A DNA stretch of 40,681 bases from Acephala macrosclerotiorum (GCA_014904845.1 MU119593.1:1-40681), one strand, 5' to 3'; shown: positions 1 through 14,623, counted from the stretch's first letter. The notes: generated by a model not told the origin, from the sequence alone. Program-made: numbers and translations.

Positions 1-3000
1 AATTAATATTTATTTATTAAAATAATTTTATATTCAATTTAAAAATTGAAATTTTTATTATTTACAAATAAATTATCGATAAAAACGAAAGATTTTACTA
101 TAAATAAATCGAAAATAATATATTTAAATCTTCGATTCAAATTTTTAATTTATTATTTTAATTTTTTATTTAATATAATAATTTTTTTTTATTAAATTTT
201 AATATTAAATAATAATAAATAAATCGAAAATTGTTTTAAATTAATAAATTATAATAATATAAATTTTTTTAATTTATTATTTTTAATATTTAATTTAAAA
301 ATTAAATAATTTAATATTTATTAATTTAATTTTTTTATTTTAATTTTTTTATCGTAATTAAATCGTATTTTTAAATTAAATTAAAACGTATTTATTAAAA
401 ATTAATAATATTTCTAGTATTAAATTTTTTTTAAATTTAATTAAAAATTTATTTTTATTAAATTTATTTTTCTCGAGAATAAAAAATTCTTTTTTATTAA
501 TATAAATATATCGTTAATTTATATTTTAATAATCGTAATTAAAAAACAAAAATCGTATATTGATATAATTATAAATAGTTTTTTTTTATAATATTTATAA
601 TATGTAATTTATTAATATATTTTTATTTTTATAATTTTATATAAAAATTTTAAAATAATTATAATCGTATTTAATAAATATAAATAATAAATTTCTTTTA
701 ATAAACGTATTAATATAAATCGTTAAAAATTTATTATAAATTAAATATAAATTTAAATAATATTACGAAATTATATTTTAATTTTTTTATTTAAAAATTA
801 AATTAAAAAAAATATTAAAATAATAATTAATCGTTAATTAATTCTTTAAATTATTAAAAATTATATAAAAAAAAAATTTTTTTTTATTATTATATTTTTA
901 AATTATTAATTTCGATTTCTCGTAAAAAATATTAATAATTTTATTTTTAATTTCATTAATTAATTTCGAATTAAAAATTCGAATTTTAATATATTTATTA
1001 AAATCGTATTAAACGAAATTAAATTTTTTTTTTATAATTAAATTATCGATTTTTTTTTTAAAAACGCTTTGAATAATTATTTAAAAATTATAATTATATT
1101 TTTTTTTTATAGTTTTAATAATAGTTTTATATATTTTTTTTATTTATTTATTATAAAAATTATAAAAATTTTAATTTTTTCAATAATAATAATAAAAAAT
1201 TAATCGTTGAAATTTTTATAATTTTTTTTATTGTTTTTAATAAAATTATAACGTTTATTTTATTTAAATTTTTTATTATATACGTTTTTATTTCGTAATT
1301 TTTTTAAACGTTTTTAATTACGTATTTTAATTAGTTTTTTATTTATTTTATTCGATTAAAAAAATAAAAAAGTTTTTTTTTAATTAAAAAATAATAAATT
1401 TTTTTTTTAATTTTTTTAATTATTAATTCGATTATAAACTTTTAATATTTCTTTTTTTATATAATAAAATTTAATAATTATTAAATGAAAATTAATTAAT
1501 TCGTAAAATATATCGATTATATATTTTTTTTTTATTAATTATTAATAATTTAAATAATTTTTTTTATTTGCTTTTTTTACGTTAAATGCGTACTTTAAAT
1601 AAAATTAATAAATTTAATATAAACTTCGTATTTAAATCGTTTTTTATTATAAGCGCATTATTAATTTAATATTAAATATACAAATAACGTATTTTTTTAA
1701 TAATTATTCGAATTATTTTAATTTTTTTAATAATTAATAATAATAATATATCGTTAGTAATTATTTTAAAATAAATTTTAAAAATTAATAATATAAATAT
1801 AATATTGTTCGATTTTATCGAATTATTAATAATTTTAATTATTATTTATAAAATTATATTTTTATTAATTTATTTTTTAATTAATTCGTTATAAATAATC
1901 TCGTAAATTTAATATAATAAAATATAATATTTTTATATTTTTTTTATATTATTATAAATTTTTACGAGTATTATTATTTCAATGTTTTATTAAAATTCTA
2001 TAAACGAAATTTTTTTTTAACGTCGTAAATAATATAATTCAATAGTTTTTAATATATATCGATTTAATATATACGTAATATATTTTATATTATTTTTATA
2101 AATATATTTTTTATAAATTTAATAATTTAAAATACTATAAACGAGTTTATTATTTAAATATAAAACGTTGATAATAATTAAATAATTAAATTTATAATTA
2201 TTTTATAAAATAAATTTAAATTTTTTAAATAATTATTTATATATTTAATAATAATAATAATATTTAATATTTATATTATAATTAGCTCGTTAAAAAACTT
2301 TTATAAAACATTGTATCGATAAATAATTAAAACGTTTATATAATTAATTTAATTTTATATTAATAAAATAATTTTAAATTAAATTTTTTTTAATTAATAT
2401 AATAATATTTATAAATAATTTTATTTTTTTAAATTAAAATATTCTTTAAATTATCGAATTTTATATTTATAGTATTTATATTTTAAATACAAAATAAAAA
2501 ATATATATTTATAAAAATAATATAAAAAATAATAATATTTAATAAAATATTAATTCGAATAATTTTTTATAATAAAATAATATTTTTATTAAAACGAATT
2601 TTATAAATCTCGATTATAAAAATATTTCATTAAACGTTAATATTAAATTTTTATAATATTATAAATTGCAATTAATTAATAATTAATATTTTGACGATTT
2701 TATAATTCGATATAATTTTTTAAAAAAATTTTAAAAAATATCGATTTTCGAAAATAAAAAATAAATATTAATTCAATTCGAGTAATTTAAATTATAATAA
2801 TAAAATATTAAATATATTTTTTCTTATAATAATATAACGAGTAAATTAATTATTTAAAATAATTATTATTTATATATTATTAATTTTTTTAAACTCGATA
2901 AAATAATTTTTATTTTCGTTTTTTATTTTTATAATTATTAATAATTAATTAATTTTTATTATTTAAATATTTTTCGATAAATTTTTTATTTTTTCGATTT

Positions 3001-4890
3001 TAATAAAAAATTTTTAATAATAAATTATTATAATATTTCGATTTATCGTATATTAAATTTATTATTAAAATTTTATATATATTTATTATCGTTTTTTTAT
3101 CGTATATTTTATAAATTAATATTTCGATTTATTATAAATATAGTATTTTTTTTAATATAATTTTTTTTAAAATTTATAATTTTTACGATATTTATTTTGA
3201 AAAAATTTTTAATTTCGATATTTTCGATTTTATTTTCGATCGCGTTTTTTATCTCGTTTTTTATAAATATAATCGATTTAATTTTAATCGAATTCGTTTT
3301 TTTTTTAATTTTAAAAAATAAAATTTAAATTATACTATTATATTTTACGTAATCTCGTCGTAATATTTACTATTACTAATCGCAATTTAATATAAATACT
3401 TTTAAAAATATTAATAAACTTATAAAAAACAAAATTATATTTTTTAATATATCAATAAATATTAATAATTTAATATTGTAAATTATATTTTATTTAATAT
3501 TCTAATAATAAGTTTAATTAAATTTTTTAAAATTAATTTAAAAATATTTATAAATATTTCAATTTAGTTTTTATTAAATTAATTGTAATAATTTTTATTA
3601 AAAAATTTTTTTTTATAAAAATATATATAATTAATAATTTTTTTTAATTTTAAAATAAGTTTTTATTATTATTATTAATATAATAAAATCGATAATTTGT
3701 AATTAAAAATATCGTATAATTTTTTATTATATTTTTTATTATCGATATAAATTTTTATTAAATTTATAAATAATTTAATAAAAATATTTTATAAATTATT
3801 ATATTAATTCGATTATTATTAAAAAAATTATTAATAAATAAATTAAATATTTTATATTATATTAAATAAATTCGTATTTATAAAAAAAATTATAATAAAA
3901 AAAATATAAAAAATAATTATAAAAATAATTGTATTTATAATAAAAAAATTCATATTAATAATTAAAATCGTAAAAATAATTATATTTTAATTTATTAATT
4001 AAATTATTTTATTTTATTAAAAAAAAAAAAATTTATTTTTTAATTAATCAATAATTTTTATTTATATTTATTTATAAAATTTTTTTTAAATTATTAATAA
4101 TAAATTTTTTATTTTTCGATATTTAAATTTTATAAATTACAATTAAAATATTTTTTTTTTATATATTTTGAAATAATAAAAAATATATTTATTTAATATT
4201 TTTTCGTTAAAATTTTTTTTATTCGTAAAATCGAAATTTTTTTTATTTATTTTTATTGTAAAAAAATTTAATTTTAAATAAATTCGTTATTTTAAAAAAT
4301 AATTATATAATAAATAATAAAAAAATTAAAAATTTTAATTCGAATTCAAATAAATATTATTATTAATATTTATATATTTTTAATTAAATAATAAATAAAA
4401 ACGTAAAACTTTTTTTAAAAATTCGTTTTTAATATAAATTCGAATAAATTAATATAAATATAAAATCGTTTTTATATTTTTTTATTCATTTTTTATAAAC
4501 GTTATTATTTTACGTAGTAAATACAAATTTAAAAAATAAATACAAATTTAAAATCGTTCTCGTATTATTTTTTTTAAGTTTTTAATAATTTCAATATTTT
4601 TAATACGTTTTTATAAAAATTTTTTTTATAAATTTTCATTTTTTTAAAAATATATTAATTATTTTAAATATTTTTTTTACAAAAAACAAACTATTTAAAG
4701 AATTTATTTCTTTTTATAAATTAATTTTTTTTAAATAAAAATTTAATTATTTTATAATTAATTAAACAATTATTAAAAATATTTATTATTAATAATAAAT
4801 TAAAAACGAAATAAATAAATAAATTAAATAATTCGTTAATTGATTATAAATTATAAATTTAATAAACGCGCAAAAATTAAAAAATATAAT
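1..4890 (-). repeat. RIP-saturated Ty1/copia-like retroelement, copy 1 (family 2)
   Basis: The segment is almost pure A/T with scattered CpG and has no usable reading frame. Positions 1 to about 2390 match 5749 to about 8160 base by base, apart from transitions and small indels, so this is one of two copies of a repeat. On the minus strand, positions 60-89 read FVFIDNLFVN, which fits the first RNase H motif of copia polyproteins (FVDGSFA type) after G-to-A and C-to-T changes. From that anchor the element runs rightwards through RT, integrase and gag toward about 4.8 kb; those domains are inferred from the spacing in the better preserved copy at 20423-26749 and are not read directly. The 3' end lies outside the window. 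The copia assignment rests on one motif plus the similarity noted for copy 2. Confidence 0.6.
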
Positions 4891-4960
4891 CTCAACTCTA
4901 GCGCAAGCGGCGCTAGTCCCGATCTGGCCTAGTGCCGCACGTGACTACTAAACTAATATT
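4891..4960. other. GC-rich island with alternative hairpins between two RIP-mutated repeats
   Basis: About 70 bp of normal base composition stand alone in the AT-rich block. The island contains two overlapping inverted repeats. One is a perfect 7-bp stem, CTAGCGC (4898-4904) with GCGCTAG (4910-4916). The other is a 10-bp stem with one mismatch, 4907-4916 with 4929-4938, around a 12-nt loop. The two stems share one arm and cannot form together. No reading frame is visible. The island probably survived because it is short and was not part of a duplicated stretch. It may be the junction or terminus of a mobile element; I cannot name it. Confidence 0.7.
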
Positions 4961-5300
4961 GTATTTACATTGGTAATTCTTTTTTTGTAATAAGAATTAA
5001 TCTAGTTCAATTATTTAAAAAAGTATTTTTATTTTCTTTTTTTATCGTATTTCGTTAATATGTAAAACTCGTTAATATTTTAATATAAAAATTATATAAT
5101 TAAACTTTAAAAACAATATTAATAAATTAATACTATTTTCGAAGTTCGTTAAAAGTTATAAACGTCGAAATTAAAATAATTTCTTTTTTTTTAGTCTTAT
5201 AAATTAAACAATTACAAAATTCGAAATACAATACAAAAATTTTTTTATTTTTATTTTCTTTTTATAAATATTTTTTTTTAATTCTTTGTATTATTTTTAT
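4961..5300. other. AT-rich stretch of intermediate composition, no gene
   Basis: This stretch is AT-rich, but it keeps more non-CpG C and G than its neighbours, especially in the first 60 bp. It lies where the 3' untranslated part and LTR of the minus-strand copy to the right should be. I could not define LTR ends here and see no coding potential. Confidence 0.5.
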
Positions 5301-8161
5301 TGTTATTTTTTTTTTTAATTTATTTTTTTATTCGAATCTTAAAATAATTCGTATTTAAAAACTTTTTTAAAATCTTATTAAATACTAATTTTATTATAAT
5401 ATTCGTTGAATTATTTTAATCGTTAATTTATTGAATTTCTTATAATTTTTTACGTTTATACGATTAACGAAAAATTATAATATCGATTATATAACGCTTT
5501 TTTTTGATCGTTTTCAATTTAATTAAATACTCGTATAACGAATATAAATTTGTATAAACGATTATTGAAATTTTAAAAAAATCGAATTATTAAATAATTA
5601 TATTAATAATAAATTCGATTACAATTATTATATTAATTCTTTTTATTATATTATATATTTCAAAAATTAAAACGTTTTTAATAACGCGTTTATTTTTAAT
5701 AAAATTATAATAATTAAAAAAATTTTAATCTCGAATTTTTTATTATTTAATTAATATTTATTTATTAAAATAATTTTATATTTAATTTAAAAATTAAAAT
5801 TTTTATTATTTACAAATAAACTATTAATAAAAACGAAAAATTTTATTATAAATAAATCGAAAATAATATATTTAAATTTTCGATTCAAATTTTTAATTTA
5901 TTATTTTAATTTTTTATTTAATGTAATAATTTTTTTCTTTATTAAATTTTAATATTAAATAATAATAAACAAATTGAAAACTATTTCAAATTAATCAATT
6001 ATAATAATATAAATTTTTTTAATTTATTATTTCTAATATTTATTAATTTAATTTTTTTATTTTAATTTTTTTATTGTAATTAAATCGTATTTTCGAATTA
6101 AATTAAAACGCATTTATTGAAAATTAATAATGTTTCTAATATTAAAACTTTTTTAAATTTGATTAAAAATTTAATTTTATTAAATTTATTTTCTTCGAAA
6201 ATAAAAAATTCTTTTTTTATTAATATAAACGTATCGTCGATTTATATTTTAATAATATCGAAAATTTTTTTAATAATTGTAATTAAAAAATAAAAATCGT
6301 ATATCGACGTAATTATAAATAGTTTCTTTTTATAATACTTGTAATACGTAATTTATTAATGTATTTTTATTTTTATAATATTATATAAAAATTTCAAAAT
6401 AATTACAATTGTATTTAATAAATATATTAATATAAATCGTTGAAAATTTATCGTAAACTAAATATGAATTTAAATAATATTACGAAATTATATTTTAATT
6501 TTTTTATTTAAAAATTAAATTAAAAAAAATATTAAAACGATAATTAATCGTTAATTAATTTTTTAAATTATCGAAAATTATATAAAAATTAATTTTTTTT
6601 TTTCGTTATTATATTTTTGAATTATTAGTTTCAATTTCTTATAAAAAGTATTAATAATTTTATTTTTAATTTCGTTAATTAATTTTGAATTAAAAATTCG
6701 AATTTTAATATACTTATTAAAATCGTATTAAACGAAATTAAAAACTTTTTTTATAATTAAATTATCGATTTTTTTTTTAAAACGTTTTAAATAATTATTT
6801 AAAAATTATAATTATATTTTTTTTTTTTATAGTTTTAATAATAATTTTATATTATTCTTTTTTTTATTTGTTATAAAAACTATAAAAATTTTAATTTTTT
6901 CAATAATAATAATAAAAAATTAATTATTAAAATATTTATAATTTTTTTCATTGTTTTTAATAAAATTATAATATTTATTTTATTTAGATTTTTATTATAT
7001 ACGTTTTTACTTTGTAATTTTTTTAAACGTTTTCAATTATATTTTTTAATTAGTTTTTCGTTTATTTTATTTAATTAAAAAAATAAAAAGTAAAAATTTT
7101 AATTAAAAAATAATAAAATTTTTTTTTAATTTTTTTAATTATTTTTTTAATTATTAATTCGATTATAAACTTTTAATACTTTTTTTTTTATATAATAAAA
7201 TTTAATAATCATTAAACGAAAATTAATCAATTTGTAAAATATATTATTTATATATATTTTTTTATTAATTATTAATAATTTGTATAGTTTTTTTTATTTG
7301 TTTTTTTTATATTAAACGCGTACTTTAAATAGAATTAATAAATCTAATATAAACTTCGTATTTAAATTGTTTTTTATTGTAAACACGTCGTTAATTTAAC
7401 GTTAAATATATAAACGACGTATTTTTTTAATAATTATTCGAATTATTTCAATTTTTTTTAATAATTAATAATAATAACGCGTTATTATTAATTATTCTAA
7501 AGTAAACTTTAAAAACTAATAATATAAATATAATATCGTTCGATTTTATCGAATTATTAATAATTTTAATTACTATTTGTAAAATTATATTTTTATTAAT
7601 TTATTTTTCGATTAATTCGTTGTAAATAATCTCATAAACTCGATATAATAAAATATAGTATTTCTTTATTTTTTTTATATTATTATAAGTTTTAACGAGT
7701 ATTTTTTTTAATTTTAATCGTTATTATTTTAACGTTTTATTAAAATTTTATAAACGAAATTTTTTTTTCGACGTTATAAACGATATAATTCGATAGTTTT
7801 TAATATATATCGATTTAATATATATATAATATATTTTATATTGTTTTTATAAATATATTTTTTATAAATTTAATAATTTAAAATACTATAAACGAGTTTA
7901 TTATTTGTAAAATTAATTTTTTATTTAAATGTAAAACGTTAATAATAATCGAGTAATTAAACTTATAATTATTTTATAAAATAAATTTAAATCTTTTAAA
8001 TAATTATTTATATATTTAGTAATAATAATAATATTTAATAAAATATTAAATATATTTAATATTTATATTATAATCAATTTATTAAAAAATTCTTATAAAA
8101 CGTCGTACTAATAAATAATTAAAACGTTTATATAATTAATATAATTTTATATCGATAAAAT
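5301..8161 (-). repeat. RIP-saturated Ty1/copia-like retroelement, copy 2 (family 2), truncated
   Basis: Minus-strand sibling of the repeat at 1-4890; the shared part is about 5749-8160. Positions 5808-5837 on the minus strand read FVFINSLFVN, the same RNase H motif as in copy 1 with further G-to-A and C-to-T changes (the motif Asp is Asn here). Positions about 5400-5560 also resemble the C-terminal RNase H part of copy A at about 9085-9180 (a shared pattern around a tatacgatt core). The homology stops at about 8160, exactly where the LTR of the next retroelement begins, so this copy was interrupted by that insertion. The missing 5' part is not recognisable right of the cluster at 26969. The left limit is approximate. 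Confidence 0.6.
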
Positions 8162-8358
8162 TATCGATTTAATCATGTGATTATTTAAGCGATCGATTAA
8201 ATGATTCGAACTATGATTTTTATTACCTTTGATAATAATTGTTTTAATATCTATTTTTTAATTTTACGTTTACTTTATTTAATTATATAAATAAATAAAT
8301 ACTTTCTTTAAAAAAAAGCAAATAAAATTGAATTATTAATATTAGATTAAAATTTTAA
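8162..8358 (+). repeat. Split 5' LTR of copy B, left part
   Basis: Aligns without gaps to the first 197 bp of the 229-bp LTR at 20423-20651; the differences I checked are transitions. It begins TATCGATTT (TGTCGG in the consensus). The remaining 32 bp are at 14624-14655, beyond nested copy A. The last five bases, TTTAA, form one half of the target duplication of copy A. Confidence 0.85.
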
Positions 8359-8587
8359 TATTAAAACGTTCGAAAACAAATCACGAAATACTAAAATTTT
8401 AATCTAGTATTAATAATTCAATTTTGTTTATTTTTTTTCAAAAAGAATATTTATTTAATTATATAATTAAATAAAGTAAACGTAAGATTAAAAAGTAAAC
8501 ACTAGAGTAATTATTATCAAAAGTAATAAAAATTATAATTCGAATTATTTAATCGATCGTTTAAGCGATCATATAATTAAATCGATA
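8359..8587 (-). repeat. 3' LTR of copy A
   Basis: A 229-bp LTR in reverse orientation. With the left part of copy B's 5' LTR it forms a large inverted repeat: arms 8162-8358 and 8391-8587 with a 32-bp spacer. It keeps more non-RIP bases than the other LTR of copy A, for example in the stretch around 8480-8510. Confidence 0.85.
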
Positions 8588-11500
8588 TTAATAATTCTTT
8601 TTTTAAAAAAAAACGTTTTTTTTAATTCGTAAATTAAATATTAAAAAAAGTACTACTACGATTATTAATACGCTGTTTTACTATTAAATACTAGAAAAAA
8701 ATCTGATTATAAACTAATTATTATTACGTATTGTAATATTTGATCGATCAAATTAAATTTAAAAAAAAAAATTTAAATTCAATATTTATAATCTTCGAAT
8801 CAATTGAAAGTTTTATTCTCGAAAATATCGAAAATATCGAAAAATACTAAAAATATTAAAACAATAATTATACGTCTTTTTTTTTAGTACTATTTTTCTC
8901 AATAATTGCTTTTTTTATTATTCTCGTTTTTATCGATTGATTTTTAAGTTTCGAGACATTGTATTTATTTCTATATTTTAATATTAAAACGATTAATATT
9001 AACAAGCGATTTAAATATTTTATTAATATTAAATTTAATTATAGTATTAATTAAATTATTGTTTTTAATAATTTATTGAATTTTCAAGAGTTTTTTATGT
9101 TTATACGATTGTTTAATAATTATAATATCGATTATAAAACGTTTTTTTTTAATATTATTAAATTTGATTATATACTCGTAAAAAAAGAAAAATCGATATA
9201 AATAATCACGAGAATTGAATTCAATTCGAATCGTTTTATAATAAAATTAAAAGTAATAAAAATCGAAATTTTTATATCGATTTTTATTATTATTGCATAT
9301 AATTCAAAAATTAAAATCGTACGAGTAATTTTTTTATATTTCGTTGAATTTTAATAGAGTAAATTACTTTATAAATCGAATTGTTTATCGTTATAAGTTT
9401 TATTATTAAAAACGATAATATATTCGATCTACGAATTGAAATTTTTATTTATAATAAAAAAACTATTTATAAAAATGAAAAATTTTATTAAATATAAATT
9501 CAAATAAAAAAATCGAAATTTATAATCGAAATTATTTATTTATTATTATAATCGCTTATTTAGCGTTACAATTTACTTTTTTCGAGATATTAATATTAAA
9601 TTATCGTCGATATATCGTACGCAATTTTCGATTAATAAATAGAATTAATATATATTTTTTAAATACGTTATTTAAAATACGTTTATTCATAGAAATTTGA
9701 TTTTAAATCAATTAAATTTAAACGCTTATTTTACTTTTTTTACGAAAATACAATTTTATTTTCAATTTTATTTATTATTAATTTGTATTTATTGAATAAT
9801 AAAAAAATATTCGACGTAAAAAATTTTATAAATTTAATTAATAATTTAATTCTTTGTAATTTAAAGTTCTTTAATTTTATAAAAATCTAATTTCTTAAAA
9901 TAAACGTATTATCAATTTATATATCGATTATTTCGAATAAAATATAATTACTTTTCGTAATAAGTAAATAGAAATCGAAAATTGAAAATTCTATTAAAAG
10001 TTTGTTTTTATAATAAATATTATACGTTTTATATTAATATATTCTCGTTTTTAAAATTTTATAAAAAAGTTTAATTACTTTAAAAACGACGTTTAATAGA
10101 AGTTTATTCGTTATTTCTTTTGAAAATCTAATAAAAATAATATATATTAATAAAATTATTAATTGTACGTATATTTAAATAATATTTTTCAAATAAAAAT
10201 AGATTTTTTTGAATTTGAAAAATAGAATTAAAATAATAATAATTCGTTGATTAATATATTGAATAATTAGAAATTGAATTAATATTGTTTTTTTATTTTT
10301 ATCGTTAAATATTTAAATTACAAAACGAGATTTCTCGTATAAAATTATCGTTTTTATATTTTTGATTTTATTTATTAATTTTAAATTGAAAATTCGTTAA
10401 TTATTAATTTTTTTCGAATTATTAGAAATCAATTCAAAAATTCTTTTTACGATTAATTTATCAATTTTTTTTCTACGAAAAATTGCAAATAAATCGCTTA
10501 AAATAATAATAATTTTTTTTGTACGAAAATCTATAAATAATTGTTTATTTTCAGTTTTTTTTTCAATTAAATAAATTTCGAAAATTTTTATATTTATACA
10601 AATTATTATATAAATATATTTATCGAAATTAAAAACGTAAAAAAAAAATTTTATTACAATTCGAAATAAATATAAATTTTCTTTTAAAATATACGAAATT
10701 TTTTTTATTTTCGAATTTTTTTTAAAAAAATTTGATTTTAAATTTAAATTTTTTAATAAATTTTTTTTAATAAATAATTCTTTGATTATTTTTTAAATTA
10801 TTTAAAGTTTTAATAAAATGATTTTATTACAATACTATAAAAACTTTTTAATTTATTTAATAATTGTAATAAATATATTTTTTCTATTTACTATTAAAAA
10901 TATATACAATTTTTTTTATTTTTTGTTTTTTTTTTCAAATAAATACATTTAAATTTAAAAATAAATCGATTAAATAATAATTTTATAAATTATTTTTTAT
11001 TTGTAAAACGTTATTAATTTGACGAATAATATAATATTCTCGAATCGCGATTATTATATTTTTTATTATTTTAATTTTAATAATAATTAATATTATAAAC
11101 GCGTTTTATTATAATATTCGAAAATAAATACTAAAAACAAAAAATATAAAAATAATATTATTTGATTTCGTCGTATTATTAATTATTTTAATTACTATTT
11201 AAAATCGTTTTTTTTTTCACAAATCGAAAAATTCTTAAAATAATATATTATATGTACGTTTTAATAAAACGTAATATTTTTTTATTAAATCAATCGAATT
11301 GTAAATTTTTATTAATATAATCTTCGAATTAATATTTATATTTTTAATATTATTACAAAATTTTTTAAAATTGAAATTCGTTTTAAAATTATAAATAATA
11401 AATATCGATTTAATATATTTGAAAAACGTTTTATATTTTTGTCGTCGATATATTTACAAAAAATCTCGCGATTTAAAATATTATAATCTTGTTTACGATT

Positions 11501-14388
11501 TGAAATACTAATTTTCTATCGATTTACAATACGTTTAAATAAATAAAATAATTAAAATTATAATCGTTGTATAATATAAATTTAAAATAATTAAAAAATT
11601 TATTATTTATTTAGTATTATTAATAAAAATTTATTATTTTTTTAATTTTTTTAAAATTCGTAAAATATTTTTTACGTTTTAATATTTACGCGAATTTAAT
11701 AATTAATAAATATTCGAAATACTTATATAATCGTTTAAATTTCGTTTTAATCAAATAATAAATAATAAAATCGATTTTTATCGTAAAAACTTTATAATTA
11801 TTATAAATTAAATTTTCGAATAAATTAAACAATATTTAAAAATATTTAAATACTTTAATAATAAATATATATCGTTTATTTTAAATAAATATATTATTAA
11901 AATTATTAAATTTAATTTGTAATTTATTTATATTTTGAAAATACAATAAAAAAATACATTTATTAAAACTACGTAAAACGTAATACGTTTAATTAATGTA
12001 TTGATATTAATAATTTTAAGAAATAAAATTTTATTAATTTTAAATTTAATTATTATTTTTTTAATTTTAAATTCGTTTAATTTAATATTTCGAATTTATT
12101 AAAAAATTAAATACTAATTTTCATCGACAATCGATCGTTAAATAATATTAATATCGATTATAATACTTATAAAAACGTATAATATATAGTAATTTATTAA
12201 ATACGTTTTCATATTAATAAATATTAAAAACGATTTCGATTATATTACAATATTCGATATCGTATAATAAATTAATTAATAATCAAATAATTCGATGATT
12301 TTAAATTTATTAATCGTATCGTAAAATATTATAAAGTAATTAATCGATCGCGTAATATCGTTTTCGTGTAAATTTCTTTTTTTAATAAATTCAACGACAA
12401 ATTATTCGTATTTTTTAATAATATTAAAATTTAATTTTTCAAATTCAATTACAAATTAAATTATTTTGTTTTTATTAAACGATTTCGATTTCTTAAAATC
12501 GTCGTACTTTTTTTTTTTCTTTTTTAATATATAGTAAATATTTTAATAATTCGAATTTTTATAAACGAAATACTTTTTCTCGTTTTAATATATTATCGAT
12601 TTTTTATAATTAATTCGATTATTATATCGAGTATTTTTATTGTAATATTTATAATTTACAAAATATAATTTAATTATATTTCAATAAATTTCTTTTTTTT
12701 CAACTATAAAAATTCTAAAAATTATTTCTATTTTTATTTAAAATAAAATCGCATTATAAACGTTTTCGTATATCGTTTAAAAATTCGATAAAAATCGAAA
12801 AAATACTTAGTAATACTTTAATATACTTCGATAAATGTAATAAAATTTGTTTCGTATAATAATTTCTATTCGTATATTCGAATGTAAATCAAATTATTTT
12901 TAAATCAATTTTTGATACAATATTTTGAAATATTCAAAAATCGTTTTATTTAAATTTTATATTCAAATTAGCGTGAATATAATCGTATTTTATTAATTAA
13001 ATATTTTATTTCGACGTTTTTCGATCTCGAAATTCGATTTTACAATTTCAATTATTCTATTGAAAAACAAATTTTTTTTAATAAATTTCTAGTAATAAAA
13101 TTTATTAATTTTATCGATAAATATAATCGAAAACGTATTATAATAATTCTCGAGTTTAATATTTACTTTCAAATATAAATCTTTAAATACTTATATAAAT
13201 ATATTTAATAAATTTTTTTCTTCGTAATATTTAAATTTATTATTGTAAATTTTTATAAAAGTAATTAATTTTTTATTAAAATTAAATATTATTTAATTCT
13301 CGCGATTAAAATTATATATTAATCGATTAAAATCTTTTAACAATTTTTCAATTTCTAATAATAATAAAAACGACGAATTTCGTTTCAAGTTTTCGTTTTT
13401 TAATAATAAATTTAATAATAATATTTTATTGCGTTCTTAGAATTGTTTTTAAAGTATTATACGTTCAAATAACGTCGTTTACTCTATAAAAAATTCTATA
13501 ACAAATTTTAATAATTAAAAAAAAAAATTCGAAAATATTAATATTATTTTTTTAATTTTTTCAATAAAAATAACGAAAAACGCTAATTTTCGAATTTATT
13601 TTATTTTTGAATCGATTGTATTTCTCTATAAATTAAAATTTTCTATTAAATTCATTTTTACAATTTTTTTATACGATTATTTTAATTATTTTTTTTTATT
13701 TGCAATATTTATTAATATTTTTAAAACTTTAATAAATCGTTTTTTCGATATTTATATTTTATTTATTCGTAAAATTTTACGTAATTTTTTTTTCGTATTT
13801 CTATTTATTTTTTTTTAAATATTTTTTCTATTTATTCTAAAAATATTTTTTTATATTTTATTTATAATTTATAATTTCGATTATTTTTCGTTTTAAAATT
13901 TTATATTTATTTCAATATATATTGTATTAAATCAAAAAATACAAAAAATAATAAAAAAATCTTTTTTTAATTAAAATTATACTTTAAAAAAAATATAATT
14001 ATATTTTCAAAAAAACATTTTATCGAATCGTATCGTACTTAGTAAACATATTAATTCAATGAATTTTCGTATCGAATTCGTAAAAATTGTTTTTAATATT
14101 ATTTAACAAATTACAATAAAATATTTATTATTAATACGCGATAAAACGTAAAATAAAAAATTAATCAATTTCAAATCGAGAAAAATAAAACGAATATAAA
14201 ATCGCAATATTTTTTGAAAATTTAATAATTTTTTTTAATATAAATAAAAACTACTTTTTTTTACGTTCAATTGAATCAATAAATTATATACAATTTGAGT
14301 TTTTTTATTCGATCGATTTTATTCAATTATTGTTTTTTTATAAGTAATTTTATTATTTTGTAATTTAATGAATTTAATTATTGATTAA

Positions 14389-14618
14389 TATTAAAACGTT
14401 TAAAAACAAATCACGAAATATTAAAATTTTAATCTAATATTAATAATTCAATTTTATTTGTTTTTTTTTCAAAAAGAGTATTTATCTAATTATATAATTA
14501 AACAAAGTAAACGTAAAATTAAAAAGTGAATATTAAAATAATTATTGTTAAAAGTAATAAAAATCATAGTTCGAATTATTTAATCGATCGTTTAAACGAT
14601 TATATAATTGAATCGATA
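14389..14618 (-). repeat. 5' LTR of copy A
   Basis: A 230-bp LTR in reverse orientation, aligned to the LTR of copy C with one indel. It starts (plus strand) TATTAAAACG, for TGTTAAAACG, and ends ATTGAATCGATA, the complement of the LTR start. It abuts the target duplication TTTAG and then the 32-bp remainder of copy B's 5' LTR. Confidence 0.85.
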
Positions 14619-14623
14619 TTTAG

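Larger units (their letters stand above)
8359..14618 (-). mobile_element. Ty1/copia LTR retrotransposon copy A, inverted, nested in the 5' LTR of copy B
   Basis: Complete minus-strand element of about 6.26 kb. Its 3' LTR is 8359-8587, its internal part 8588-14388 and its 5' LTR 14389-14618. The reverse complement follows copy C throughout; for example 8588-8800 matches the end of the internal region and about 9430-9620 matches the RNase H region. The flanking 5-mers are TTTAA (8354-8358) and TTTAG (14619-14623), a target duplication now differing by one G-to-A change. All frames are destroyed by RIP-type mutation, so no protein is listed. Retained C and G lie mostly in CpG. Confidence 0.85.

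Noticed and set aside
4891..4960. tRNA or small structured RNA gene at the GC island
   Set aside because: The hairpins do not make a cloverleaf, there is no A/B box pattern, and the stems are mutually exclusive.
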